Source: Okapia johnstoni | Taxonomy: Eukaryota; Chordata; Mammalia; Artiodactyla; Giraffidae | NCBI GenBank assembly: GCA_024291935.2 | Contig: CM044305.1 | Location: forward strand, 91,504,397 to 91,568,396 | Direction: 5' to 3' | Length of the DNA stretch: 64,000 bases | In this document: piece after piece, positions 49,140-61,369 of the stretch | Position numbering within the stretch: the stretch's first letter is position 1 | Layout of the letters: every line of letters starts with the position of its first letter | Program-made: the position numbers and the translations under genes | Notes under the pieces: model-generated | What the model saw: the letters and a program-made list of their open reading frames with translations, nothing else | The model's database searches: none | Told to the model about the DNA's origin: nothing

Positions 49140-49360
49140 GAATGGGCACTAGGGGCTAAGTATTTGACATAAAGCCCTATGAGTGAGGTCTCACCAGCCT
49201 GATTTTAATGTTGAAGGACACGAAGCTCAAAGAGGATACAATGCTTGGGTCAGCTCACACAGTTAGCTGGCTTGTGGCCGAGCAAGGATTCAAAGCTAGG
49301 TCTACCTGACTCAAGGAGCCTATGTTCCTTTAACCATAGCATACTGCCTCATTTTTGGTG
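49140..49360 (+). repeat. MIR-type SINE
   Basis: 'gggcactaggggctaagt', 'cacacagttagctggcttg' and 'ccatagcatactgcctc' follow the MIR layout. Confidence 0.7.
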
Positions 49361-49639
49361 CTAAAATAAGGAAAAGGTGAGGGAAACTGAGTGAGGGGAA
49401 AGGGATGTAATTTGACCCTTAGAATATACATTTTACTTACTTTTATTATCCTTCTTATGATCAACTATAAAGTCAGGAAATATGTCCCACCCACTAGATC
49501 TGTATTATACTTCTGGGAAAAGGTATTTTTATACAAATTCAAATCACAGAAAATAACAAAATATGGTTTTCTTTCTCTCTATTCTCTCTTGGATTCCATT
49601 TACCATTATGAGAATTTTCAAAGGCAAATTTTCAGGTTA
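49361..49639. other. Unassigned AT-rich stretch
   Basis: No gene seen; an 86-codon frame (49391-49651) has no recognisable content. Confidence 0.35.
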
Positions 49640-50796
49640 ATTTTCTTTTGAAGTAAAATCCACATACTACATAAAGTACACAGATCTTAAATGCATAGCC
49701 CAGTGAATTGTCACAAAGTGAACACAGTCGTGTCCTAATCACCCAGATGAAAATGAAGAACAGGGACTTCCCTGCTGGTCCAGTGGCTAAGACTTGGTGC
49801 TTCGAATGCAAGGGATGGGTTTGGTCCCTGGTTGGGGAACTGGGATCTCACATGGCACACTGTGCAGCCAAAAATTTTTCTTAATTAAAAAAAAAGAATA
49901 TGTCTGACATCACAGAAACCTGCCTCATGCCCCTTTCCGAGTCACTAACTGGCTATCAATAATTGTGACTTTCAGTTCTATTATTATTGATTACCTTTGA
50001 CTATTTTTGAACTTTATGTAAATAGAGTAATACAGTGTACTCTTTTGTGTTAGCCTTCTTTGTTTCAACCTTGTATCTATGAAGTCAATCCACATTATTA
50101 TTTGTGCATAACTTTAAAAAACACATAAAGGGGTATATATACACACATATATTATTTATGTGTATATGCATATATGCCTCTCTATAAATTTATATATTTG
50201 TAATTTATACATATGTTTATATAAAATTCTTTTGTATAAATATTAAATATATTTATGCATTCTACAGTTGATAAATATTTGGGTGGTTTCAAGTTTGGGG
50301 TAATTCTGAATAATATTGCTGTGAACATTCTTACAGATGTCTTTTGGTGGACATATTTCCTTACTTTCCTTGGGTATTTATTGATTTATTTATTATTAAA
50401 ATTTATTTTATTGAAGTAGAGCTGGTTTACAATGTTGTATTAATTTTTGTATCGGGTATACATTTGGCACCCTGATTACTAGGTCATAGGAAAAATGTGT
50501 TCAGCTCGGTAGATACTGTCAAACAGTTTTCCCAAATGGTTGTACCAATTTTTACTATAATGAATAGATATAAGAATTACTCCACAAACTTGCCAAACCT
50601 TCTATCATCAGGCTTTTAAATTTTAGATTTTTCAGATAGATTTGTTATCACATTATGGATTTAATTTGATAATATGTTAAGCACTTTTGTATGTGGTAAT
50701 TGGCCATCTGTAGATACTATTTTTGAAATATCAGTTAAGTCTTTTTATTCATTAAAAAATTAACTTTCTTTTTCTTGATATGTAACAATTCTTTAT
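49640..50796 (-). repeat. Old L1 3' UTR mosaic, antisense
   Basis: Antisense L1 phrases continue around a CHR insertion. About 50385-50465 is an antisense artiodactyl L1 3' end nested within. A TA-rich run lies at 50140-50260. Confidence 0.55.
49765..49895 (+). mobile_element. CHR-type SINE (short form)
   Basis: It begins GGGACTTCCCTGCTGGTCC and ends in an A-run near 49890. Confidence 0.9.
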
Positions 50797-51006
50797 GTAG
50801 TCATAGAACCCACCTGCCAATGCAGGTGACATAAGAGACGCAGGTTCAATCCCTGGGTCGGGAAGATCCTCTGGAGATGGCCTTGGCAACCCATTCCTGT
50901 AATCTTGCCTGGAGAACCCCATGGACAGAGGATCCTGGTGGGCTATAGTCCATAGGGTCGCAAAGAGTCAGACATGACTGAAGCAACTCAGCACACACGC
51001 ACGCCA
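50797..51006 (+). mobile_element. Bov-tA SINE (head diverged)
   Basis: The box-B-like GGTTCAATCCCTGGGTC and the BovB tail are clear; the extreme head is missing. Confidence 0.88.
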
Positions 51007-51150
51007 CACAGGAGTCCTTCATTGGATAAATGGATTTCAAATCTTATCTCTCTATCTCTTGCCTTTCCACTTTTTAAATGGTGTCTTTCGGTGTACAGAA
51101 ATTCTTCATTTTAAGGAAGATCAATTTATTAATCTTTATCTTTTCTATTG

Positions 51151-51358
51151 TTGTTGTTTAGTCACTAACTCATGTTCTACTCTTTGTGACGCCATGGACT
51201 GTAGCCCACCAGGCTTCTCTGTCTATAGGATTTCCCAGGCAAGAATACTGGAGTGAGCTGCCATTCCTCCTCCAGAGGATCTTCCCCACCCAGGGATCAA
51301 ACCCGTGTCTGCTGCACTGACAGGCATGTTCTTTACCACTGAGCCACCTTACAAGCCC
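51151..51358 (-). mobile_element. Bov-tA SINE
   Basis: Minus copy 145 bp from the previous sense copy, so the two form an inverted pair able to fold if co-transcribed. Confidence 0.9.
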
Positions 51359-51830
51359 AATATGGGACTTTTAACCAGAATATATAAAGAAATTTTTAAA
51401 CTCAGCAACAGAAAGACAAATGATCCAATTTAAAAATGGAAAAAGGATCTAAATAGACATTTCTCCTAAGATGTACTAGTGGACAAGAAGCACAAGAAAA
51501 GATGCTCAGCAAAATTAGGTATCAGAGACATGCAATTCAAATTCACAATGAGATACAGCTCATATACATTTCAAACCCACTAGGATGATTATTTTAAAAA
51601 AAAAACATTTAAAAAAGTGTAGGTGAGGATGTGGAGAAACTAGAACTTTTATACACTTCTGGTAGATTTGTAAATGGGGCAACCACATTAGAAACAGTCT
51701 GAAAGTTTCTAAAAACAATAAATATAGAATCACTAAATGACTCAGCAATTCCACTCCTAGGGAGATATGCAAAAGAATTGAAAATAGGTATGAAAAAGTT
51801 CTAGTCACCAACTGCAATGTGTATATGTGT
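51359..51830 (+). repeat. Old L1 3' region, sense (left part)
   Basis: 'ggcaaaggatctaaatag'-type text and 'aggatgtggagaaact'. The element continues at 52071-52525 after an inserted LTR-like block. Confidence 0.7.
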
Positions 51831-52070
51831 TGGGGGTGGTTGGCTTCACACACCACCAAACGATAAAGTCTTTGAGTGTCCTATGATTCAGCTCAGTTCT
51901 GACACTATCTACCTGGAAATAGCGTCAGAGTCCACAAATTAAGGTCTCAGTCCCACAAGACTGACCCCTCCCCACCAACACACACTTCAAGTACAGCTGT
52001 TATCTTTTCTTCTTATCTACTGGCTAAAATCAGACATCTGTTTTAACTTGTATAAGTATTTAATACTTGT
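51831..52070. repeat. LTR-like block related to 62225-62350
   Basis: 51885-51990 aligns by eye with 62230-62345 (shared 'ctatctacc', 'ccacaagactg' / 'ctacaagactg', 'cacttcaag'). It interrupts an L1. Probably an old solo LTR. Confidence 0.5.
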
Positions 52071-52525
52071 ACACAAAATGTTCATAACAGCACTATTCCC
52101 AATTACTGATAGTTTGAAATAACTCAAATGCATAAAATCATGCATGAATGAGTAAAATGTGATACAAACATACAATGGAACATTATTGAGTTACAAATAG
52201 GAATGAAGTAGTCATATATAATGCATTCTGGGTGAAACTTAGAAACACGCGAAGTAAAAAAAGTCAGACATAAAAGGCCACATTCATATGAAGTACCTAG
52301 AACAGGCAAATCCACAGAAACAGGAAGTAAAATAGTGGTTGTCAAGGTCTAAGGGGAGGAGGGAATGAGGAACGACTGCTTAAAGGGTGCAGGATTTCTT
52401 TTTGTAGTAATGAAACTGTTTTGAAACTAGATAGAGGTATACAACATTATGAATGTGCCACTGAACTGTATGATTTAAAATTGTTAACTTTAAGTTACAT
52501 GAATTCTACTTCAATAAAAAAGAGA
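52071..52525 (+). repeat. Old L1 3' region, sense (right part)
   Basis: L1M-type 3' end closing with 'ttctacttcaataaaaaa'. Confidence 0.75.
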
Positions 52526-52762
52526 AAATGAACAAAGAGAAATAAATAACAAAATGGAAACCATAAGCCTTAATATAGCAATATTTCATTAAAAGTAAAT
52601 GTAAGCACATTTGTTGAAAAACAGTGACTGGAAGAGTGGATAAATGAATATGGTTCAATTAGATGCTGTCTACACAAACTCACTTCAAATATAACGATAT
52701 AGGGAAGTTGAAACCAAAAGAATGAAAATAGATGTATCCTGTAAACGTTAATCAAAAGAAAG
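52526..52762 (+). repeat. L1 ORF2 fragment
   Basis: Sense L1 text up to the LTR; L1 continues after the LTR at about 53400. Confidence 0.5.
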
Positions 52763-53376
52763 TGTTGCAGGAAGGGGGACCCCTTCCAGGGCCCGAGAGT
52801 GGGCTCTTGTCTAACATTCAGAGATGAATTGTCTGAGGAGACACACGTGCTGACAAAGCAAGAGACGTTATTGAGAAGGGTGCCTGGGTGGAGAGCAGCA
52901 GGGTAAGGGAATCCAGGAGAACTGCTCTGCCACATGCCTCACAGTCTCAGGTTTTATTGCAATGGGGTTAGTTGCCTGGTTGTCTCTGGTCAGTCATCAT
53001 GCTTGTGCCCATATTTGGTCTGACGCAGGGTCCTTCCTGGTGGTACGTGCATCTCGCAGCCAAGATGGATTCCAGTGAAAAGGATTCTGGGAGGTTGGCA
53101 GGTCAATATTATGGGATGGGATCTCCTACCTCCTTTTGACCCCTCCCGAATACTCCCGGTTAGTTTTATAAGACATATTATGGGCCAGAGTCTCCTCCCT
53201 CTTTTTGGCCCCTCCCAAATTCTCATAATTAGCTTTTGGTGGCAGCATCATGTTCCTTATTGGGACCTACTGTTGTAAGACAACTCATGCAAGTCGTTAT
53301 CATTGTGCCTGGCGAAGGTGGATGGTTTGGGAATTAAGGCCAGTGCTGTCATATGAATTTTGGGGGGAAGTAAACA
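52763..53376 (-). repeat. Bovine ERVK-type solo LTR (BTLTR1-like)
   Basis: It begins TGTTGCAGGAAGGGGGACC, familiar from bovine endogenous retrovirus LTRs. TTTATT at 52953-52958 is AATAAA on the minus strand, so transcription would run minus. Two imperfect copies of a unit of about 69 bp (53106-53174 and 53175 to about 53240) lie on the U3 side, like an enhancer duplication. No gag-pol-env flanks it, so it is a solo LTR. The right border is uncertain: 53350-53376 may be MaLR sequence instead, and no clean target duplication was found. Confidence 0.7.
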
Positions 53377-54700
53377 TTCAGTCCATAAAATGGATGATAA
53401 AACCTCTTTCCCAACTAAGAATAAAGGGGAACTTGCTCAACTTAATAAAGATCATCCTACTAAAAAACCCTATAGCTAACATTATAATTAATGGTGCACT
53501 ATTGAATGCTTTCCACAGAAAACAAGAAAAAGGCAAAAAGATGCCTTCTACTCTCTCTACTTTTATTCATCATGGTACTGAAACTCCTAAACAGTACAAG
53601 AAGGCAAGAAAAAGATATGCAAATTAGAAAGGAGGAAATAAAACTGTCCTTATTTGAAGATGTCGTTTTGTCTAAGTAGAAAATCCCAAGAATCTACCAG
53701 AAAGCACTAAAATAAATGAATTCAGCAAGGCCAAAGGTCACTGGGTCCAGGATAACACATAAATATCAGCTGTATTTTTATATGCTGGCATTGAACAGGC
53801 GGAAACTAGAATTAAAAACAATACTATTTTCAATCATGAAATAAACTAAAATAATTAGGTAAAATGTTAACAAAACATGTACAAGATCTAAGTGCTGAAA
53901 GACTACAAATAAACACATGAAAAGATGTTCAACATCATTAGCCACTAGAGAAATGTAAATTGAAACCACAATGAGATTAATACACACCTGGGCTTCCCCA
54001 GTGGCTCAGACAGTTAAGAATCTGCCAGAAAATGCAGGAGGCCAAGGTTCAATCCCTGAGTTGGGAAAATCCCCTGGAGAAGGGAATAGCAACCCCCTCT
54101 AGTATTCTTGCCTGGAGAATTCCATGGACAGAGGAGCCTAGTGGTCTACAGTCCATGGGGTCGTAAAGAGTCAGACATGACTGAGTGACTAACACTTTCA
54201 CCTTCACCAAAATAGCTAAAATTAAAAATACTGATGCTAGCAAATGCTGGTGAAGATGTGGAGAAACTGGATCTCTCATACATTGCTAGTGGTAATCTAA
54301 AATGGTACAGACATTCTAGAAAGTTTTTCAGTTTCTTACAAAGTTAAACATATACTTGCCATGCATCCCAGCAACTGTATGCTTGGTATTTATTCCAGAG
54401 AAATAAAACTTTATGTTCATACAAAAACCCATATGCAAATGTTTATAGAGGCTTCAATCACATCTCTAAAAACTAGAAACTACCCAAGAGACCTTCAGTG
54501 GATGAATGGATAAGCAAACTGATATATTCATGCCATGAAACACTACATAGCAATACAAAGGAAAGAACTTCTCATATACACAATGACTTGGATGGGTCTG
54601 AAAGACATTATGTTTAGTGATAAAAATTCAATCTCAGATTACATACTATATGATTCAATTTATTTAACATGATAAAAATGGCAAAAGTATAAAGATGTAG
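53377..54700 (+). repeat. L1 ORF2/3' region, sense, with a SINE inside
   Basis: 53400-53990 translates in pieces to L1 ORF2-like text. 54205-54700 continues with the ORF2 C-terminus and 3' UTR. A Bov-tA splits it. Confidence 0.7.
53991..54203 (+). mobile_element. Bov-tA SINE
   Basis: Full-length sense copy starting GGGCTTCCCCAGTGGCTCAG, inserted in the L1. Confidence 0.92.
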
Positions 54701-55555
54701 AATAGATCAGTGTTTTTTTAACTTTTTTTTTCATTTTTGGCCCCCAAGAAGAGTTTTTAGACATTCTTTTCTAATAGCTTCCTCCCAAATGAAATAACAA
54801 GGAAGAAGATTTTATCAGGTAGGACTGAGGTTTGGAAAGCGACAAATTATTGTTATGGCTAAGGTTCTTTTTCAGGGAGGAGGGGACAGGGGCATGTTGG
54901 AAAGGATGGAGAGGGAATCACACTTCTTTGAGGATACATTTTTGCCGTTTTAGCTTTTGAAATCGTGCCAATGTTCTACATTTTCAAAGATAAAATTGAA
55001 TCAATAGGAAGGGAGAAGAAACTTAAAACTGAATGCAAACAGAAACAAATGAACCCAATTGTATTTCAAATGAATAATATCACCACATGGAAAATAACTA
55101 ATCCAAATAACTTTCAAACAAAGTACTTGGTCTGTCTATTCTCTGACTAGGGATAAAAAAGAACTGCATACAGATCTTCAATCCATTTAAGTAGAGTTGT
55201 TTTATATAGTAGTATGAATACAGTAATTCTGAAACTATTTTATGTGTATTGGAGAAAATGAGTTAATACTGTTAGAAATCAGACTTCTTGCTGGAAGAAG
55301 GGAGATAAAAATTTTAAAATGGTCATCAACAGGAAATAACTTGTGGAGTTGGATTGGAGTTAGAAGTATCAGTGTGTACTCATGATTTCTCCAAAATCAA
55401 GAAAAAAATTGGAATGTAGACTAGAAAGTATTAAATATATCTGTATATGTATATAGTATACATACAGATCGATTTTATTTCTACTAGAGATTATTATTTA
55501 TACAGAGTAAATGAGAGATACCTATATAACTACTTATTAAGAAATGATCCCAGGG
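54701..55555. other. AT-rich DNA without assigned content
   Basis: No gene or named repeat recognised. Confidence 0.35.
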
Positions 55556-55676
55556 TCTTCCCCAGTGGTCCAGTGCTTAAGAACCCCTTTTCCAATTCAG
55601 GAAGTGAGAGTTTGAACCCTGGTCAGGGAAGTAAGATCCCATATACCACAGGGTGTGCCAAAAAATTTTTTTTTGA
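55556..55676 (+). mobile_element. CHR-type SINE (short form)
   Basis: 'gtcttccccagtggtccagt' head, tRNA-like centre and A/T tail. Confidence 0.8.
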
Positions 55677-55734
55677 CTGAAATGGTCCCAGATTGGGATT
55701 GACATATACACATTACTATATTTGAAACAGATAA

Positions 55735-55915
55735 CTGAATAAGGACTTACTGTATAGCACAGGGAAATCTACTCAATAGTCTATAAAGGCCCAAATGGGA
55801 AAAGAATCTAAAAAAGAGTGTGTATATGTTTATGTATAACTGATTCACTTTGCAGTACACCTAAAACTAACATAACACTGTAAATCAACTATACTCCAAT
55901 AAAAATTAAAAGAAA
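55735..55915 (+). repeat. Artiodactyl L1 3' end
   Basis: 'tagcacagggaaatctact', 'ttgcagtacacctaaaac', and the tail 'tcaactatactccaataaaa'. Confidence 0.75.
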
Positions 55916-56059
55916 TGATCTTAAAAAGTTTTGAATGCAACCCGGAATTTGTGTTCCTGCTTTTATTCTTTTTTTTAACCTTTAAAATATCCTTTTCTTT
56001 TTGAAGTCATATATGGTTTTATACTTCTTTTATGTTAGAAGTAATGTAGTTTTGATTAA

Positions 56060-56235
56060 TAGAATGAGTTTTGAAGTCAGAGCATCTGTGTTTAAATCCC
56101 AGCTTTTTCAGTTATTAGCTATGTGGTTTCAATCAAGTTATTTAATCTCTGTGAAGCTTGGATACTTGATCTCTAAAATGAGAGTAATAGTTATGTTACT
56201 CACGGGGTTGTGTACAGAGAGTGCCCAGTAGACTG
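56060..56235 (+). repeat. MIR-type SINE
   Basis: 'tgtttaaatcccagctttt', 'tctctaaaatgagagtaat' and 'gagagtgcccag'. Confidence 0.7.
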
Positions 56236-56516
56236 TAGATACCCAACATCTGAGTAATCCAAGCAATACAGTTCTGGTATATTGTTTCCTTACAAGTAAG
56301 AAAAATAAACAGAGCTTTGTGTCTAATTCAGGTACCCAGAGGAAACATCACATAACTTATCTATTCTGATGTTACATATTTATACACTTTCTTGGAAGTC
56401 TTGACATTGTCAGAATACTTAAAAATTGTAACACTTGCTGTAATTCTTCCCAAAGGAGAGAAACAACATAAGAAATACTTTGTATTTTGGGCTTTTAATC
56501 AGAGTAGTTTAGTTAC

Positions 56517-58470
56517 TTTTTAAAAAATTTTTTAATTGAAGGCTAATTACTTTGCAATATTGTGATGGTTTTTGCCATACATTCACGAATCAGCCGGGGG
56601 TGTACATGTGTTCCCCATCCTTACCCTCCCTTCCTCCTCCCTCCCCATCCCATCCCTCAGGGTCATCCCAGTGCACCAGCCCCGAGCACCCTGTCTCATG
56701 CATCGAACCTGGACTGGCGATCCATTTCACATGTGATAATATACATGCTTAAATGCTATTCTCTCAGATCATCCCACCTTCACCTTCTCCCTCAGAGTCC
56801 AACAGTCTGTTCTTTACATCTGTGTCTCTTTTGTTGTCTCTCATATAGGATCATTGTTACCATCTTTCTAAATTCCATATATATGCATTAATATACTGTA
56901 TTGGTGTTTTTCTTTCTGACTTCCTTCACTCTGTATAATAGGCTCCAGTTTCATCCACCTCATTAGAACTGATTCAAATGCATTCTTTTTAATGGCTGAG
57001 TAATATTCCATTGTGTATATGTGCCACAGCTTTCTTATCCATTCATCTGCCGATGGGCATCTAGGTTGTTTCCATGTCCTGGCTATTGTAAACAGTGCTG
57101 CGATGAACATTGGGGTACACTTGTCTCTTTCAATTCTGGTTTCCTCAGTGTGTATGCCCAGCAGTGGGATTGCTGGGTCATATGGCAGTTCTGTTTCCAG
57201 CTTTTTAAGGAATCTCCACGCTGTTCTCCATAGTGGCTGTACTAGTTTGCATTCCCACCAACAATATAAGAGGGTTCCTTTTTCTCTGCACCCTCTCCAG
57301 CATTTATTGCTTGTAGACTTTTTGATAGCAGCCATTCTGACCAGCATGAGATGGTACCTCATTGTGGTTTGGATTTGCATTCCTCTGATAATGAGTGATG
57401 TTGAGCATCTTTTCATGTGTTTGTTAGCCAGCTGTATGTCTTCTTTGGAGAAATGTCTGTTTAGTTCTTTGGCCCATTTTTTGATTGGGTCGCTTATTTT
57501 TCTGGAATTGAACTGCAGGAGCTGCTTGTATATTTTTGAGATTAATTCTTTGTCAGTTGCTCCGTTTGCTATTATTTTCTCCCATTCTGAAGGCTGTCTT
57601 TTCACCTTGCTTACAGTTTCCTTCGTTGTGCAGAAGCTTTTACGTTTAATTAGGTCCCTTTTGTTTATTTTTGCTTTTATTTCCATTACTCTGGGAGGTG
57701 GATCATAGAGGATCCTGCTGTGATTTATGTTAGAGAGTGTTTTGCCTATGTTTTCCTCTAGGAGTTTTATGGTTTCTGGTCTTACATTTAGATCTTTAAT
57801 CCATTTTGAGTTTATTTTTGTGTATGGTGTTAGAAAGTGTTCTGGTTTCATTCTTCTACAAGTGATTGACCAGTTTTCCCAGCACCACTTGTTAAAGAGA
57901 TTGTCTTTTCTCCATTGTATACTCTCGCCTCCTTTGTCAAAGATAAGGTGTCCATAGGTGCGTGGATTTATCTCTGGGTTTTCTATTTTGTTTCATTGAT
58001 CTATGTTTCTGTCTTTGTGCCAGTACCATACTGTCGTGATGACTGTTGCTTTGTAGTATAGCCTGAACTCAGGCAGTTTTATTCCTCCAGTTCCATTCTT
58101 CTTTCTCAAGATTGCTTTGGCTATTCGACGTTTTTTATATTTCCATACAGATTGTGAAATTATTTGTTCTAATTCTCTGAAAAATGCCATTGGTAACTTG
58201 ATAGGGATTGCATTGAATCTATGGATTGCTTTGTGCAGTATGCTCATTTTCACTATATTGATTCTTCCGAACAATGAACATGGTATATTTCTCCATCTAT
58301 TTGTGTCACCTTTGATTTCTTTCATCAGTGTTTTATGGTTTTCTATATATAGGTCTTTTGTTTCTTTAGGTAGATTTATTTCTAAGTATTTTATTCTTTT
58401 CTTTGCAATGGTGAGTGGAATTGTTTCCTTAATTTCTCTTTCTGTTTTCTCATTATTAGTGTACAGGAAT
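56517..58470 (-). pseudogene. Young 5'-truncated bovine L1 (ORF2 C-terminal half)
   Basis: The minus strand carries about 530 codons of L1 ORF2 in one frame, from about 58470 to the stop at 56868, followed by the 3' UTR to 56517. A single nonsense codon (TGA at 57993-57995, where related copies have Trp) breaks it. The retained part covers the end of the reverse transcriptase domain and the cysteine-rich C-terminus (C-W-R-G-C and L-L-Y-C-W-W-E-C segments). Endonuclease and reverse transcriptase core are missing, so it cannot retrotranspose. A 16-bp target-site duplication with two mismatches (56501-56516 and 58471-58486) brackets it. Low divergence marks it as one of the youngest L1s here. 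Confidence 0.9.
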
Positions 58471-58569
58471 AGAGTGGTTTTGTTACTAATGGAGCAACAA
58501 GTTGTCACTTCTAGGCTGAATGTATCCTTCAGGAGATAAAAGATGAGTGCTCTGGAGCACATAGCCAGC

Positions 58570-58780
58570 CATCTTGAGTTTGAGTCCTAGAACTGCCTTT
58601 TCTCATTGTAAGACCTTGGGCAAATCAATTACAGTCTTTAAATATCAGTTTCCTCATCTGCAAGATCTGGATAATATTGTCTATTCATAGAACTGTTATG
58701 AGGATCAAATGAAAAGGGGTGTGAACATGCTTTTGTACACAGTGAGGTGCTACACAAGTATATCAGATGGTATTAGATAT
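58570..58780 (+). repeat. MIR-type SINE
   Basis: 'gagtttgagtcctagaact', 'agaccttgggcaaatcaa', 'cagtttcctcatctgcaag'. Confidence 0.75.
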
Positions 58781-60194
58781 TTTGTGGCACAGTTCTACTG
58801 CCACAAAATAGTTCCAGTGTACCTTGACTTCGTTGTATAAGCTATGATTTTATTACTTACTGAATTCCAAGTTATTCTCTGTAGCTATTCAAAAATAGAT
58901 TTATGAGATATCAATGTAGTTCATGAACTGTAGAGTGCTTTTGACACCTACTATGGTATGTGTTCTATTTTTAACTTTTCCCTGAGCAGCCTCTTGGAAA
59001 TGAATTATCTTTTGGTAAGAAAATAATTACTGTGAGAAAAAATGTCCCACAAACAAAATCTACCAGGATTTTTGTTGTCACTTGAAAAGCAATGAACTTA
59101 CAAATAAAGATGAGTGTAGCCAAACCAGTATATGCTTCTACGGGCTCCAGAATTATTGATACTATCCGTTAGTGTCTAATCCAGAAATGGAAATAAAGTC
59201 TGTATTGTTGGCTTACATTTCAAATTTTTCTCTGTATTTTTTAAGACATTATCTCAAAGTGCCAACAAAACTGGTTGTGAATTTTTTAAATGTACTTATC
59301 AACCTCTTTTTTTAATGTATGTCAGACAAATCATGTCACAGATTCATGTAAATCGCTAGGTCATTCATGTATTTTGTGGATAAATGCTAGCTGTCTCCTC
59401 TAAACGGCCAGGTCTTCTTACAATTTATTCATTTATTTAGTAGATTTACCTCGTGCCTTTGTTCTCTAGCTCATCCTTATCTATTTAGGAGGTAATGAAA
59501 AATAATGCCTAATACATTTTTCTATGTAACTTTCTGTTTTAGTTCATCTTGTTTCACATTTTAATTTAGATGACAAATAAAGAGCGTGTTTGAGCCACTT
59601 GATAAGTCAAACTTCCCTGATTCAAATTTTTTCATGACAACAGTTGCAGTTTATGAATTCCTAAACTCTAGTCTATAAAAATAACAAGCTTTATTTTTCA
59701 TTCTCAACTCTTCAGAAAACTCTACTAAACCTCAGTTGTTCTCAGATGATATTCCTGAATTTATGGTTGAAATTTTAAATATACATCTTCCCCACACTTC
59801 TACGAAATGACACTTCTTCTAATAAGCACTTAGGAACATTTCAATAGTTTCTTTAAAAATTCGCCAGACTTCCCTCAGCCTCTGTTTCCCAGGAGTCTGG
59901 GCTACCATTTTGCTCAGTAATTCCAAACAGGAGTTGGGGTAGTGGTTGGGGACTCTGAGTGATGTGGTTCCAAAAGAATCACTTATAAACTAGATAGCTG
60001 AAAAATAAAGCACTAAGATTTCCCAGGTCAACCTGCATTTGACTTCAAGTCATTCTGTTTAGGTCTAAATGTGATTTGACAAAAAAAAATTGGAAGCAGG
60101 TAGAAGGTGTGCAGACCTTATAAAATCCCCCAGTGAAGAAAGAGCAAAAGTGTTTTCATATCATCATAGACTCTTCAGGATTAATGAAGGATTA
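58781..60194. other. Repeat-poor unique stretch
   Basis: About 1.4 kb without a recognised repeat or open frame. Candidate for non-coding conservation. Confidence 0.45.
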
Positions 60195-60560
60195 ATGAAC
60201 ATTAAAGGTCATATACTCAAATCACCCATGTGATTCTAGAATCTCCTTTACAGTACCTTGCCAAATCTTTGTCTAGCTTCTGCTTGGATATTTGCAATGA
60301 CAGTTAATTCACTATCTCAGAAGGCAGAGAATTCCATCTTCCTTACATTGATCCAAAATCTGTAGCTTCCACCCATTGGTTTTAGTTCTACTCCAGGAAG
60401 CCATTCAAAAAAAGTATAATGCCTCTTCCACATGACAGTCCTTCAAAGATTTAAAGACAGCTCTCATACTCCCCATGTTACGTCTTCTTTAGGCTGAACA
60501 TCCCTAGTTTCTTCAAGTGTTCCTCCTATAACCATGGAGGAGCTTAATAAATATTTGTGG
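60195..60560 (+). repeat. Ancient mammalian repeat, family not assigned
   Basis: 'ttgtctagcttctgcttgga', 'cttccacccattggtttta', 'ttccacatgacagtccttca' and 'ggctgaacatccctagttt' are phrases of a widespread old repeat. Confidence 0.5.
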
Positions 60561-60614
60561 GTTGAAAAGATAAGTGGTTCCTTTTCTTTGACTATACTAA
60601 TACTCTGTTTTGAC

Positions 60615-60765
60615 CACATCATTTAAAAAATTAATATTTATGGAGTACTTACTATGTGTTACTTCATTTAATTTTCACAATATCATTATTATTATCTCTA
60701 TCTGACAGTTGAAGAAACACAGAAGTTAACTTGCCCAACGTCACAAAACTAAAAATATATGAAAA
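60615..60765 (+). repeat. MIR-type SINE
   Basis: 'tatttatggagtacttacta' and 'tcacaatatcattattatta'. Confidence 0.65.
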
Positions 60766-61369
60766 GTGACAAATTGAATTAAAAGTGACAAAACTGAAAT
60801 GTGGGGTAGGACAATTGTGACAGTAAAGCCCACATCACACTATTCTGCATTCTTAAGAGTGTTGCTCACAAATGAACACCAATACCTTAGGTGTAGCACG
60901 AAGTAAGTATGGCTATGATCTCCTTTTTAGATATTACATTTTCTTGAATGTAGCCTAGCATCAGTTGAATGTTTGGAGGGGACAATTTATATTATTGGCA
61001 CACATTAAGCTTATTCTTTCAAAGTGACAGCATACCTAAACGGTACTCATGCAGTTGGTTTTTTGAACTCAAATATTATATTATGCCCCTGTAAACTTTC
61101 ATCTTTCTTAATTCATTCAGTATCTGTAACTTGCCAATATCTCTTTGAGTTCTAATCTTTCCATATGATATTGTTATCATTCCCCCAAATTTGTATTTAT
61201 TGCAACACAAGGAGCCAGTCTTATGTTCTATATTTTTTTGAAAAAACTGATGAACAGAGGAAGGCTGCAGAAAAGAACCCTGTGGCAAACCACTAGAAAC
61301 TTCCTTCAAGAGTGCCATCACTTAGCAGCCCCCTTTGAGTACAACTGCATCAACCAGTCATTAATTCAT
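60766..61369. other. Unassigned stretch
   Basis: No gene seen; an 81-codon minus frame (61076-61321) is not recognised. Confidence 0.35.

Noticed and set aside
57013..57708. 231-codon + strand frame
   Set aside because: Antisense shadow of the L1 ORF2 coded on the minus strand.
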